Source: Sipunculus nudus (Eukaryota > Annelida > Sipuncula > Golfingiida > Sipunculidae). Taken from it: a stretch of DNA of 64,000 nucleotides. The notes beneath the pieces are model-generated. The model saw only the letters and a list, made by a program, of their open reading frames with translations. It was not told where the DNA came from and ran no database searches. Location of the stretch: positions 18,499,676-18,563,675 of the forward strand of contig CM049311.1 of assembly GCA_026874595.1 (NCBI GenBank), read 5' to 3'. Each line of letters starts with the position of its first letter. The first letter of the stretch is position 1. Positions 51,983 to 64,000 of this stretch are shown here, piece by piece. The translations under genes and the position numbers were made by a program.

Positions 51983-54900
51983 TGGCGCCCGTGCCTGGCC
52001 GCGTATTGCATTCTCAGTTTAATCTGTACAGGTTGAACTCTCGTTGTCATGCTAGCTTGGGGGTTTTCTTGCCTTGAACAGTTGACAAAAGAACAGTTGT
52101 TGCTTTTGGAACAACACTTGGGGCTAAGTGTGAAAAAAGCTTTGAGAAAGCCTGATATCATTGCTAAAATCATGCAAGATCTAGTTAGCAAAGGTTTAAT
52201 TGAAGAGACTGAAATGGAAACATCAGGAAATGACAGCCTTGCAATGCAATTATAATTAAAAAAAGCTGGAAATGCAACATGAGCTAGCATTAAAACAGTT
52301 AAAATTAGAAAAAGAAAAATAGAGAGAGAAGAGAGGAAAGAACATGAAAGGTTAGAAAGAGAAAGACTAGAAAAAGAAAAAGAAATTTAGTTAAAACGAC
52401 TAGAGTTAGAGAGACTTAAACTAGAACATAATCTACGTGCTGCCCCAACTCACAGTTTTGATGTTACTAAACACATTGTACTTGTCCCACCTTTTTAAGA
52501 GAAGAGGTTGATAAATATTTCTTACACTTTGAGAAGGTAGCTGAAAATTTAAAATGGCCTAAGGAAAATTGGACTGTTGCAAAAAAAAAAAAAATGCTGT
52601 TAGAAAGTGTATTGACTGGCAAGGCCATTTATACAGAGCTTTCAGTAGAAGCTGCTGCTGACTATGACATAGTAAAACGGATAATCCTAAAAGGTTAAGA
52701 GTTAGTTCCGGAGACTTACCGCCAGAAATTCAGAAATTGGGAAAAGGGCAGAGAGCAGACCTACGTCGAATTTGCTAGGACAAAAGAGCAGTTGTTTGAT
52801 TGCTGGTGTAGTTCTAAGAATGCAATGAAAGATTATGACAATATGCGCCAGTTGATTTTGCTTGAAGAATTTAAGCGCTGTATTAACGCAGATGTTAAAA
52901 CTTTTCTTGATGAGAAAAGTCTTGAAACACTTTGCTGCTCAATTAGCTGATGATTATTCATTAACACAAAAAAATGTCCTTAACTAGAAAATTAAACCAG
53001 TCATTCACAAACAAGAATGTAAATCAGTATGGTCAAAAGAAGTTTAAAGCGCAGTCACCCAGTACTAGTAGTCCTGATAGTTCAAGAGAGTCCATTGCTA
53101 CACATCAGTCCACGTCCGCTGTGTCTAAGTCCAACAATGAAAATCTGTAATTACTGCAAAAAGGAAGGTCATCTAATATCTGACTGCTGGAAACTTGCGA
53201 ATAAACCAAATTGCAAACCTTTTGGTTTCGTGTCAAAATCTATTCATAGCATAGTACAATAGCCAGACTCTTTTCATGTGAATAAGGGGTACAACTCCTT
53301 TATTGACTCCAATAAAGAGTTTGATGCTACGGAGGCCCAAGTGCCGTCTGAATACAAAGAAGAATACCTTAGCTTGCGGGGTAAAAACCTGAGTTGATTC
53401 CTGCAAGATATTCAATAAGGCTAGGTCCTTTCAAGACTCCTGCGAGGAGTATTCTCTAAATAAGGGTAAGTCCTTTTATGACTCTTGCGAGAGTATTTCA
53501 AATGAGGCCAGGTCCTCTTATGACAAACAGAAGTTTGTTTCTACTGAGGAAAATTCCTCTGTTGACTCCCATGAGGAGTTTGATGATATAAAGGATGTAG
53601 ATTCCATAAATGACTCTGAAAAAGAGTTTATGACTGACACTGTCAATGTCAGTTCTTTGTTTGATGAAGCTGAGGTAGTAGATTCCTCTCCTGACTCTAG
53701 ATGGAGTTATTTGTGCCATTCATACATGATGGTTTTGTTTCTCTTTCAAGTGATTTTTCAGATTCTACCCCTATTAGATTTTGAGGGACACTGGTTCAGG
53801 CCAGACTCTCATGTTAGCTAACACTTTGCCATTTTCTAATAGGTCCTTTACTGGTGCACATGCATATGTTAATGGTGTGTTTTAAGACAAGCACACTTCA
53901 GTTCCGCTTTACAGTATCCATTTAAAGTCAGATTTGATTTCTGGGAATATTACTGTGGGCATCAGAACTAGTTTACTCTTTAAGGGAATTCAGTTGCTAC
54001 TAGGCAATAATGTTGCAGGTGACAAAGTACAGCCTGTACCAATAGTGACAGAAAAGCCGTCACTTGATCAGGACACTGATCTGGAAAGTCAGGAATTTCC
54101 TGGTTTGTATCCTTTATGTGCTGTAACTAGATCTATGGCCAAGAAAAAGACACATGAGGATAGTGGTCCAGACAATAATACTCTGGGAGTCACTAGTGAC
54201 TCGCCTAACGACTCGCTCGTACAGAATACAGCATTTTCAAGGTCAGAACTTATCGCGGAACAGCATAAGGACCCTGATATTTTATGTTTGTTTCCCAGGG
54301 CAGTTTCTAAAGATGAACTGTCACAGAACCCAGTTTGTTTCTATGTTAAAAATGAAGTCCTTATGCGTAAATGACGACAACCTGATGTATCCGCTGATGA
54401 TGAGTGGGCCATCAAACATCAAATGGTAATGCCTAAAACCCTTCGGAATGAAATTCTAAGCATGGCAAATGAGGCTCCTTTGTCTGGCCATTTAGGTATA
54501 AATAAAACTTATCAGAAAGTTAGTACACACTTCTATTGGCCTAACCTCAGGAAAGATGTTGTACAATATTGTAAATCATGCCATACATGCCAGATGGTAG
54601 GCAAGCCTAATCAGAATCCTCCTAAGGCCCCACTTAGGCCTATTCCTGCTTTCGAGGAACCATTCAGTAGGATTTTTGTTGACTGTGTTGGACCACTGCC
54701 AAAAACAAAATCTGGACATAAATACTTGCTGACAATTATGTGCGCATCTATCAGGTTCCCTGAGGCAATACCATAGCGAAAAATGAATGCCAAAAGTGTT
54801 GTGAAAGCTCTGACCTCTTTCCATTTGAACTAGTTTTTTTGACACTCCGTTCGCGGTCCATTGAAACTACTTAAAGAAAAACTCTTGTGTGAAAATCCGG

Positions 54901-55590
54901 ATTTTCTTAGTTTACTGCAGCATGTCTCAGACTTTCGCACTAAACTACACAATGCTTGTGAGATTGCAAAATCAAATCTAAAATCTGCACAAAGCAAAAT
55001 GAAAACAAAGTATGACTAGCACAGTATAAGTAGGACGTTTGAGCCTGGTGAAAAGGTCCTTGCCTTACTTCCCATCCCTGGCAGACCTCTGCAAGCTAGA
55101 TTTTTTTTGTCCTTACATTGTTGACAAGAAAGTCAGTGATATAAATTACATACTGTTGACACCAGATAGATGTAAGAAGAAACAACTGTGCCATGTTAAC
55201 GTGTTGAAACCAAATTATGACAGAAATAGCACATCTGATGATGTACATAATGTTACTGCTGTAAATTGTGTAAACACTGACCCTGACCCAGTTAAAGAAG
55301 ATACTGATTGTAAGTGTGATGTAGACATTCAGTGTGGTACAGTGCCATTAAAAAACTCAGACGTGCTTAACAACCTGGATGCGAAGCTGTCACACCTTAC
55401 CGCACAACAACAACAAGACCTCAAGAACCAGTGCGGAAGTATGAGCATTTGTTAAGTGACATTCCAACGCAAACTGACATATTGTGCCATGACGTCGATG
55501 TTGGCGAGGCAAGCGCAGTCAAGCAACATCCTTATAGACTGAATCCAGAAAGGCAAAAGTATCTACAGGATGAGATTCAATATTAATATA
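51983..55590 (+). mobile_element. Broken Gmr1-like Ty3/gypsy retrotransposon (gag-PR-IN-RT order)
   Basis: Parts in order: a possible primer-binding site TGGCGCCCG at 51983; gag start LTKEQLLLLEQHLGLSVKKA (about 52078-52250); gag body DVTKHIVLVPPF, EEVDKYFLHFEKVAENLKWP and FARTKEQLFDCW (52455-52920); CCHC zinc knuckle at 53146-53187; aspartic protease RDTGSGQTLML at 53784; integrase HHCC domain and start of the DDE core (54423-54775, with HFYWPNLRKD and FVDCVGPLPKTKSG); integrase C-terminal part (GEKVLALLPIPGRPLQA, 55050-55210); and an RT leader HDVDVGEASAVKQHPYRLNP at 55490. Stops and frameshifts run throughout. Most of the integrase core is deleted at about 54815-54825. RT, RNase H and 3' LTR are absent. 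No complete LTR was identified. Confidence 0.85.
54423..54776 (+). pseudogene. Integrase N-terminal zinc-binding domain and start of catalytic core
   Basis: Intact 117-codon fragment. The HHCC motif is seen as GHLGINKTYQ ... YCKSCHTC, followed by the first catalytic-core Asp in FVDCVGPLP. The frame stops after RFPEAIP, and the remaining core is deleted. This is the best-preserved part of the retrotransposon at 51983-55590. Confidence 0.85.
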
Positions 55591-55599
55591 TATTCACTA

Positions 55600-57400
55600 T
55601 TGAGATTCAATGGACAACACGTGACAGAAGCAAGACTATTATTCATTTTACTTTATAGCCACCACTTAATTCTACCAAATTGAAAAATATTTATAAATTT
55701 TAATTGTTTCAAACGGACCACCAAGAACTAATCATCGATCTACCTTGGCGAGTCTCGACGCGCATGAACAATACACGTGACTGCAGACTGGCGTGATCCC
55801 GAACTTCGTCAGTTTTTGACAAAAAGCGATGTCTCGATCTGTTTGTCAGTACGTGTTCTATATTACAGTCAATTTTCTATATCTAGTGTGCCAGACTAAA
55901 TACGAAGACATTTTTGTATTTTTGACGTCATTTGTGTCCGATATATCCTTATATACGCAATTTCTAGTCACAAGGGTACCCGAATTATGTCGGTCAAACA
56001 GCCTAAACTTTCTTTGTTAATTATTTGCTACGTAAATACTTTATGTCCATACCTTAAACGGAGAATCAAACATTAATATAAGCATGTCACTGTAGCCGAG
56101 AATAACAGGCTCGTAGGCATTTGAATTCGTCAGATAAGGCCGACTGCGAACCAGGTCGGTATACTATCTTAGTGGGAGGAACAAAAGCCACATCCTCAGA
56201 TGGCATCACGCGGAAGCAACAATCCAAGATGGCTATTAATATGTGCACATCGAGCAAAAGGAATCCTCTTTTACCTTCATTAACTCACAGAATGTTAAAA
56301 CATTGGCATTGGTTGGTGTCATTCAGATCTGGTGGCACATTGATTGGCAGCTTGTGATTGGTTGAGAGACCACGTATGGAAGGGGTAGTGAGAAGTTCAT
56401 AGTAAACTATGACGCACGCGACTTCATTCATACCAATTTTTAGCGGGAATCGATGACATGCGGGCCGTACTTGTAAACCAAATAGTTTCGGCCTAGATCA
56501 CTGGGACACACCCACGTTACAGATAAGCGTCTGGAGCGACCATAAGCTTAACAAAAGTCCAATGCCCGTTCATGAAAAAAATAATGGTTAGTCTACGGTA
56601 ATAATTGAGCGATAAGTATAGCGGTTTAGTAGCGGAGTTCTAGAAACGGACAAGTCTCGGGAATTGCACGTGGCAGGCAAAGCAAATCAGTTTATGTTTT
56701 TCAAAGAACCTGTATATCCGTTTTCCTTTTAGAGTTGTTTCAATTGACAAATGTTTGTTCTCATGAATTCATGTATTTTGTTTACGCCACCAGCTAACAA
56801 ATTAATATATACGATCGGTCTTTGATCCGCGAAGATAAGTCCACATACATATTTACCATATCTCTTTCGTTGTAAAAGCGTGTCGTTAGGCATTCATGTT
56901 AAGTAAGAACGGTATCATATTTTGTTTTCCGACATCGTTTTCCTTTTCGTTTTCCAAGAAACGATAGAAGGATACAAGATGTAAGGGTACAGGAACCCTG
57001 CTATTGATTAATACTTCTGAAAATGAAACCCCGCCTTGAGGTTTTTAGTTTTGGTTGCGGTTTAAAATGGCTGTTCTAAGTATTACAGTCTAGTGGAATT
57101 TCATTTGAGACTTGGCGAAGTCCAGGTTTGGTTTTAAATATACGTGGGGTTTAGAATAGAAGAAATACGACAGTTATTATTTCTTACAACTTCGCACAAC
57201 AATCGATAAAGATCGTTGTTTTTCCTGAATTGCCGTGAATGTGCTGTGAAGTCAAACACGAGTACACAAGCCGCTAAGTCAAAGGATCGTAACGCAAATC
57301 GGATGTTTGCAGATGTGGAATGGAGATTGGGGGGGAGGGGGGTGGGGCTTTTTAGGGTATAACAAATATTTGGGGAAAAAATCAATTTTGAGAGCGCCCG
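55600..57400. other. Intergenic, no supported gene
   Basis: Short open frames only. Nothing recognised apart from the retrotransposon border. Confidence 0.35.
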
Positions 57401-57420
57401 GGGCGCTAATTTTGTCAAAT

Positions 57421-57422
<2 letters not shown>

Positions 57423-57459
<37 letters not shown>

Positions 57460-57484
57460 GTGTGTGTGTGTGTGTATATATATA
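57423..57484. repeat. (TA)n(TG)n(TA)n microsatellite
   Basis: TA run, then TGTGTGTG, then TA. Confidence 0.9.
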
Positions 57485-58086
57485 ATATGGTTCCTAATGG
57501 TTCTTTATATAGGTTTTGGGAATGCTCAGGTCAGTTTTGACATTACATTGCTTATACAGATAACGTGGCCATGCTCACTTCGCTAAAAATCCGTAAAACC
57601 TTATTCTCACCGGGTTCACATCACGGTGTTTATGTTGTGCAACTGCATCCAAGCACATACAGCAAATATTCAATAAATGTTTAAAAAAGCATACCTCGAT
57701 ATTAACGAGTAGCATTCAACTAACGCAAAGTTTCATCTGAGACCAGGTAAAATATGAAAATCAGTGAACCCTTAAATAGATGGTCCTGTAAAAAGTTACG
57801 TTTGATTTTTATCTATCAAACCGGGAATCATTGTATAAACATCTGTATGTACGAACGATTTTACATTAATTCAGCAACAAGGCAATGATCTGTTGATGAT
57901 ACAGTGCGGATGATGTAAATGTAAAATCCGAACGATATGTTTTCCTGTTAAGCCTTTTAGATTAAGATTTTATATGGCTAGGAGTAACACAAAGTCATAA
58001 TTAGTTAAGACATTGGATCCAATATACATTCAATTCCTGTAGGCAAACATGCATAGACATCGTAGTATCGTAGAGAGTGAACACTA

Positions 58087-58171
58087 AGAAAAAAGGGTTC
58101 TTGTGGTTCTTTATTTAAGAACTGACATGGTTCAAACCAAAACGGGGGTTTCCTCCGTGAACCCTTTTTCC
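58087..58171. mobile_element. Possible 85-bp MITE with AGAAAAAAGGGTTC ends
   Basis: AGAAAAAAGGGTTC at left and GAACCCTTTTTCC at right form inverted termini, with TA on both sides. Short and non-coding. Confidence 0.45.
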
Positions 58172-58199
58172 TACGGATGGGTTCCTATATCGATTCCTA

Positions 58200-61100
58200 T
58201 ATACCTATAGATATATTTTACTGTACCTCCACAAGGAGGAATTATGTTTTGCTTGCTGTTGGTTCGTTGATACGTTATTTTTTTGTTATTTATTTTACTC
58301 AAAAATATATGATTACATTTTGGTATTTCCAGGAGGGTAAGGGTGATACCCCAAGAACAACCGGTACAATTTAAGATAAAACTGAGATAATAATATGTTT
58401 TTAAAATATGTTTACCATTGCGAGAGAGAGAGAGGAGTTTGTAAATTCCTAGCATTAGGGACAGAGTTCACATTTGACGCAACCATTGTTGATGCACTCT
58501 GGTCCACATTTATCTCGGCCTTGATTCATGAATATAGTTCCTATACACACCAACGTTTTTAAAGGATTTTGGTAATACTCAGTATCTGATCCTCGATAAA
58601 GTGTCGACTTTGGCGTGTATATGCGGTCTCTGACTCCCTTTTAGTTACATATTAGGATAATTCGAATGAAAGTCGGCAGGGTGCGCTCTATTCACATTCA
58701 AATGAACAGTATCTGTTACTTAGAAATGACGATGTACGAGAAGTGTACGTCAGTTTTTATGGGTATTTCAAAGACTGATGTGATGAACAAAAGATGTTCA
58801 AAAACACTTAATTCAGAACGATAAGTGGCACAAATGGCAGGTGTTTTCCCAGAATAGCCACTAGCCATCCTTAAGCTCTGATATGAGTTGCAGTGGAAGG
58901 AATAAGTTGTAAAAAATCATATTAGATAAATGAAAAATAAAGGTGAAAAAAAATAAAAGGTAAGGTTCTCAGGCACCGCCCGCGTCAATTTAAAACCCCC
59001 GCATCAACAAATCTTATTTTGATTTTCAATAGAAACTTATCAATTTTAAGCACCAGCCCCTCAGACATTTCTCTCAAGAAGATTAAATCATACAATTTTG
59101 ATCAAATTTCCTTTGTTATGTAGTGCTTTTACTTGTTTAGCAAAATGAATCTGTTATCATCATGCTTTTCCCATATCATTTGACTTTTTTTATCGACACA
59201 TACAAAAAAAAAATAAAAAGAATACCGCCCGCATCGATTTATGAAAAAAGTGCCTGAGAACCAAACCTAAAAACGACCAATGATCGTTTATTTATGAATT
59301 AATTTACGTAACATCTATATAACTGTGAAAATATGCTGTAAAAGAATAATCCCTAACATAGTAATCAGAGTCAATTCGGTCTATTTGTACATGACGCTGT
59401 AAAGGCAAGTTAACGGCCTTATTGTTTTCTCGTATTCAATGCACAGGGTTAAGTTTTAATGCTGTTGTTAGTTTTGAGCTCCAGTTTTCTTATACTTTTA
59501 TATCTCTGACAAAATAAGAATATTTTATCGGGGTAATATGAATTCTTTAAATGTGCATACACGTATAATGATCGATTATGTTTACGGCAAATCGATTCGA
59601 TCGATTATAAAAAAAAACGACCAATCATTGGTATATTCGACTAACCGTTACACCGCCAGAAGGTTGTCTTTGTATGTTCAGCATAAAAGAAGTTACCGCC
59701 TATTGACCTTAATTTGACCCATGCTTATTAAATGGGACCCTCCTTCGGACTATGGTCATTAGAGCCATGCAGTGTCCCTAAATCAACGCCGGCCTGTGAT
59801 CGGGAGACATATCTTCCGGGCCTATGTACACCCATTAGTGACATCGATTACACGACTGCTGCAACCACACTGTATCCGGCTGTGCCAGTTATTGATAAAG
59901 CTGCCGCTGTCGCTATTACCAAGGATACCATAACACATCTCCTCAAACAAACCACAAACAGTTACACAAGGTCCAAAGAAACTTTAGAGTCCTTATCAAT
60001 ATTTTGCGTATTTAGCAGTGCTTGGCTGGTAGAAATTAAACCCGCTGTATCAATAAAATTCATGTATAATACTAAAAGGTATTTAATGCGTAAAATATTA
60101 CAGATCAGGCCATGTTTTGGATTACTGTAGATAGAAATTTAACCCTCTTTGTCTATGAATCGAATGTATAATACTAACCATTAACATAGCATAAAATATT
60201 CGAAATCGTGCAATATTTTCGTAAATGTGTGATCGACCTTTAAAATTAATTCCAGATTTACTCACTCTGAGGTATATAATTGTAGAAGATACTTTTGTTG
60301 GTGGATTTTATGGCGTCACCAAAAACGTTCCCATGCTTGGATAAAGTATTCTGGCAGAATTCAAGTTTTTAGGGGTTGTCAATTCATTAGACATATAGAG
60401 GAGTCGCGAACGTAAAAGCACCTACAAAGGTTAGAAAACAAATATTTTAAAGCGTAATGATTTGCTATCTTTTAAAAAAAAGAACACACGTGTCAGGTGA
60501 ACAATCTTTCTGGCATGAACAGATCAACCTTTACATACGGCATCCAGAGACTGAAAGGATCTTCTGATGACACTTCATTGTTAAGTGAAAATAAAAAGTA
60601 TAACAAAAGTACAGAGCGCCAGTTCGTTCGATCTACTGTAACAGAACAAGGAGCGCCATTGAAGGGGCTCAGAAAAACGGCTCAGGATCGAACCATCCTT
60701 ACAGTTTCCAAACATTGTTGTGTCGTTTTTGCTACCCGTGTATTTCAGAGCAGGAAACCCTTGAGCCGTGATCGCATAATCCCTCCGAGAGCTTTGATTG
60801 TTCTCAAAAGTTCACAGATCCACAACTGTGCGGTTCATCGATCCCCGGAAGCACCGACACAGATCCTCTTAGGAACCATTACAGTCCCCCCGTGAATGAT
60901 TCAACAATGGGATGCAACACCTGCGAGATCAATCACTTTCACTACTGATCGGGTCATTTTTTTATAACATACACTATCCTTAATATAAAAAATGCCGTTA
61001 TGTCCTTACGAAACATCTGTATTTCAAAACAGAATTCCTTGTCACGACAGATATTATATTAGCAGTACGGCATGTCATTATAAAAATATTGAGTCTTCGA

Positions 61101-62010
61101 GAGAGACAGCTTTGTATATAAAAGTCGATTTGAGGTACCAGTTTTGGAAGATGCACCACTTGTGTACATTCAGGTGTGTTTTTGTTCTTGGGTGTGCTTA
61201 CCACGTCATACACGGGGTTTGTATAAAAGAATTCGATCCGAGTTCCGTTACGAGAGACATGTGAAAGGGACATCCTCCCGCGGGGTTCAGGTCAGTCACC
61301 GGACGCTCGGCGTTACCAGGACTTCATTGATTATGAAGCAGTGCTTCAGACAATGTATTCAGTTATCCACGCCAGCACCTCGGGCGGAGTCCCCTGGGGA
61401 ACTATTCGTTGATGGATATGGAACCAGCACTATCTGTTGCTGCGGTTGTCCATGGAGAAGTGTGAAGTAACAATACAAAGTTTTTACCATAGAGGTATGA
61501 AAGACCTCGGTAAGCCACCATAGGGCGTATTTATACATTATTTGAGAGGTTACCAACGGACTGAACAGAGGGACGACATAACTGTCCCTGTCTACAGCAC
61601 ACATATAGAAACACATTTAATACTTAGAGCCGTGATCTGTCGATGGTGAGTTTAGTAACCCGTTGGAACATATATTGCCAGCTATCATGTTTCCCTAATC
61701 TCTAACAACGATACCACAGATATGCGGATATATTTGAAAACGAACTTCGTTATCAGATCCATATGGGCATCTTTATTCTCATCGATACTGACAGATTGAC
61801 AAACTGGGACAAACCTGTCCAACGTTACGATATATCACGAAGGAAAGCCATAACGTGATAGTTATTAAGTGCCTTTTGTACAGCAAACAGAGTGCTTTCT
61901 GGGGAGTGGTTTGCAAATTTACAAAATTGGAAAAGAATGAAATAGCTTCAGTTTTCACTCCAATGAAATGTCTGCAACATTATTGAATAACCATATAAGC
62001 GGGTAAGGAA
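58200..62010. other. Intergenic; two open frames without recognised content
   Basis: Open frames of 132 codons at 59732-60130 and 60497-60895 (plus) start with Met and have slightly higher GC at their 5' parts. They have no domain, no clear splice sites and AT-rich ends, so I do not call them genes. They could be fragments of 5' exons of the gene starting at 62072. Confidence 0.3.
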
Positions 62011-62071
62011 TTAATTTCTGTGCATACTTGTGAGTGAGCCTCATATCGTATTACGTCAAATATATAAAGAT

Positions 62072-64000
62072 ATGCCAAGGCGAAAGCGCCCAGGGATTGA
62101 TGTATGGTCTAAGTCAGAGTATTTCGCACATGCAAAAAATAAGTTAGAGCAAAATTTTCTTGAAAAGAAATTAGCAGAAATAAGTAAAGAAACACAGCTT
62201 GTCCGGGAGAGAACGGCAGGGAGCATTCAGTCCATGAAACGGTCCCTTGGACCGCTTCATCAAACAACAGGGTATTGTTTCTATGATCGACCAATGTCAG
62301 TTCCAGTGAATATCGGTCGAACTAACGGAGCGCCAGCTTATGACAAGACAAAGAGGTCGCAATCAGCATTTCCCAGAATTGCCGGAAGAGGAAGTGGACC
62401 GAGTTCGGGTAATTCAGTGAAATCGGAATTTGCGTCGGATAGAAATTCAGATGAAAAATTCGATCAACTCGACGCGAGTAAGAATTCCCCGGCTCTGGCG
62501 GTTGTAAAATTATGGAGACGGCGGACGATGCAACGGCGTGAAGCATATCTCAAAGTGTCAAACCGAAATGCAAATCCAGTCGCAGTGATGAAAGATGAGA
62601 CTGATGTGTTAAAGGTACGGACACCAACAAGTTTACAATGTGGTCGTTCCCAGAAAGGGTTGCTGAGGAAAGATAAAATTAAGAAACCACCTCCAAGTCC
62701 ACCGGCCACATTACCTGAACAATACGGGGACTATGTTTCTGAATATGTCAACAAAGTTTGTGACGAGATACAGGTAGACCCTTATGATGGTGATTCTGGC
62801 CCTTTTGGTCACGTGCAGGCTCCAAGCTCGCCCGAAGATGAAAAAGAAGTAAAGACAGAAGAAAGCAGAAAAGATGTAACATCTGAAACAGCTGATAACC
62901 TTCAACATCCGAACCATGATAGAGATACAGAATCTAAAAATGCATTGGAAATACCCACTTTTATTTTGCCAGATGGAGAAAACGTGGATCAAACTGATGG
63001 GGATAACAACACCGAGGCCCATTCTAATGTTTACGGACCACCGGCCCAGATGCCGAGTGTCTTTGAGACACATGAAATCAAAAAGTCACGTGGTATGGTG
63101 GATCGGCATGGGATATCTACTGAGGAACTTGAGGAAATGCGGCGTTCCTCCCGCGCTGAGGACTCGGAAGAAGGCGAGGATATTTTGGACGTGTGTTCAT
63201 TATACGATGACGAAGAAAGTACGTCACATGACACACAAGGTGACGGTCACGTGAATGGTTTGACCAATCAAGATGCATCAGATAATGACGTCAAAGGCGA
63301 TGACCTAAAAGATGCATCATTATCAGAAGTATTCACGGATAAAATCAAAGATAATGACACAGAGGTGTTTGAAAAAGATTTGGATGCTTCACATAATTCT
63401 TACCCAAAAATGACGCACAATGATGAAAAAGAACATGTTATCCCGATTACAGAAATACCATCCGTTACCAAAGTAAAAGAAGATCAAATTAATGCTTCAG
63501 ATGCTGTATTTGCACAAGCTATCGATACAAGAAGGAATGTGCATTATGGGACCGAAAAGGACGATGGTTTCCATCCTAAAACAAGTACGCAACAATACAG
63601 TATGTACTCTTTGAATATCCCGAAGTCGAGGAACCTTAATAAAAGATCATCAATTATCGGCAAAGGACCTATCGAAAAACCTAAAGCGCTTATAGAAAAG
63701 GAATTAATAACACAGTCAAGCCTGGCTATTTTACGAAAGAACGTTAATGCGGCTGTCGCGGAAGCGAAGCTAAAGAAAGCCAATGAAACACAAGAAGATC
63801 AAAAAGGGGATAAACCTAAGAATATCCGTAAGAACGATCCTGTCGAGAAAATCAAAAGATCCAAGCGCAGACTCTATCGTTTTGCAAGAGCCGTTGAATC
63901 AGGACTCTCGTTTGAGCATTTGATTGACCGCGCTAAAGATTTGCGTGTGCCGCTGTCAACTCGGCGTGTCCGCAGGGAGCAGGAGAGCCTGGTCAAAGAA
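62072..64000 (+). CDS. Unrecognised large protein, 643 codons, runs off the window
   Basis: First ATG after an in-frame TAA at 62012-62014; the frame is open for 643 codons to the last base, so the 3' end is missing. I recognise no domain. The N-terminus is basic and helical (MPRRKRPGIDVWSKSEYF, then KNKLEQNFLEKKLAEISKET), followed by a Ser/Pro/Arg-rich part with KRSQSAFPRI and KKPPPSPPATLPEQYGDYVS. A long acidic Asp/Glu/Asn-rich middle (about 235-460) follows, then a Lys-rich helical part. Near the visible end lies KRSKRRLYRFARAVESG with FEHLIDRAKDLRVPLSTRR. No signal peptide or membrane segment. Composition and layout parallel the 691-residue ORF at 40360-42435 on the same strand. Function unknown. 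Confidence 0.8.
   Translation, partial: MPRRKRPGIDVWSKSEYFAHAKNKLEQNFLEKKLAEISKETQLVRERTAGSIQSMKRSLGPLHQTTGYCFYDRPMSVPVNIGRTNGAPAYDKTKRSQSAFPRIAGRGSGPSSGNSVKSEFASDRNSDEKFDQLDASKNSPALAVVKLWRRRTMQRREAYLKVSNRNANPVAVMKDETDVLKVRTPTSLQCGRSQKGLLRKDKIKKPPPSPPATLPEQYGDYVSEYVNKVCDEIQVDPYDGDSGPFGHVQAPSSPEDEKEVKTEESRKDVTSETADNLQHPNHDRDTESKNALEIPTFILPDGENVDQTDGDNNTEAHSNVYGPPAQMPSVFETHEIKKSRGMVDRHGISTEELEEMRRSSRAEDSEEGEDILDVCSLYDDEESTSHDTQGDGHVNGLTNQDASDNDVKGDDLKDASLSEVFTDKIKDNDTEVFEKDLDASHNSYPKMTHNDEKEHVIPITEIPSVTKVKEDQINASDAVFAQAIDTRRNVHYGTEKDDGFHPKTSTQQYSMYSLNIPKSRNLNKRSSIIGKGPIEKPKALIEKELITQSSLAILRKNVNAAVAEAKLKKANETQEDQKGDKPKNIRKNDPVEKIKRSKRRLYRFARAVESGLSFEHLIDRAKDLRVPLSTRRVRREQESLVKE

Noticed and set aside
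59732-60895. Two 132-codon open frames as genes
   Set aside because: No recognisable motifs and ordinary intergenic composition in their second halves. Recorded only as candidate fragments.
62711-63073. Antisense open frames of 120 and 79-81 codons over 62464-63783
   Set aside because: They lie inside the uninterrupted plus-strand frame that starts at 62072 and show no features of their own.

Overview
The window is a piece of an animal nuclear genome: AT-rich, with small spliced exons, long introns, many (TA)n arrays and dense non-autonomous transposons. I infer a marine lophotrochozoan, most likely a bivalve mollusc. The basis is the mix of repeat types (elements with GACG/GACA microsatellites, TGACCTTGACCTTTGACC core repeats, a Gmr1-type Ty3/gypsy element) together with an invertebrate isopenicillin-N-epimerase-like gene. 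No species can be fixed from the sequence alone.

Layout. 984-6738 (minus) is a complete nine-exon gene for a phytanoyl-CoA dioxygenase (PhyH) family protein of about 324 residues. 6750-8750 holds a TA array, a pogo-like MITE, a tRNA-derived SINE and an inverted repeat. 9400-13760 is a mosaic of tandem, microsatellite-bearing repeats. 14792-15427 is a G-run-rich element with a 12-bp target duplication and a second pogo-like MITE nested in it. 16452-31214 (minus) is a complete twelve-exon gene for a class V (PLP-dependent) aminotransferase of 441 residues, with repeats and a decayed duplicate of one exon in its introns. 31.7-40.3 kb shows no convincing gene but has several arrays and a MITE.

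40360-42435 (plus) is a 691-residue uninterrupted ORF that I do not recognise. 42.4-62 kb is TE-rich. It contains a 1.55-kb element with perfect 32-bp terminal inverted repeats, further copies of the G-run family, and a broken Ty3/gypsy element in which integrase lies upstream of the reverse-transcriptase leader (Gmr1 order). 62072 to the window end (plus) is a second large unrecognised ORF, 643 codons with no stop, which runs off the edge.

The two spliced genes look like independent metabolic enzymes; nothing ties them into one pathway. The two unknown ORFs lie on the same strand, are single-exon as far as visible, are disordered and charged, and share a short C-terminal motif. They are the most likely place for something undescribed. 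Exon structures were derived by hand from splice sites, matched reading phases and family resemblance, so they need transcript support.
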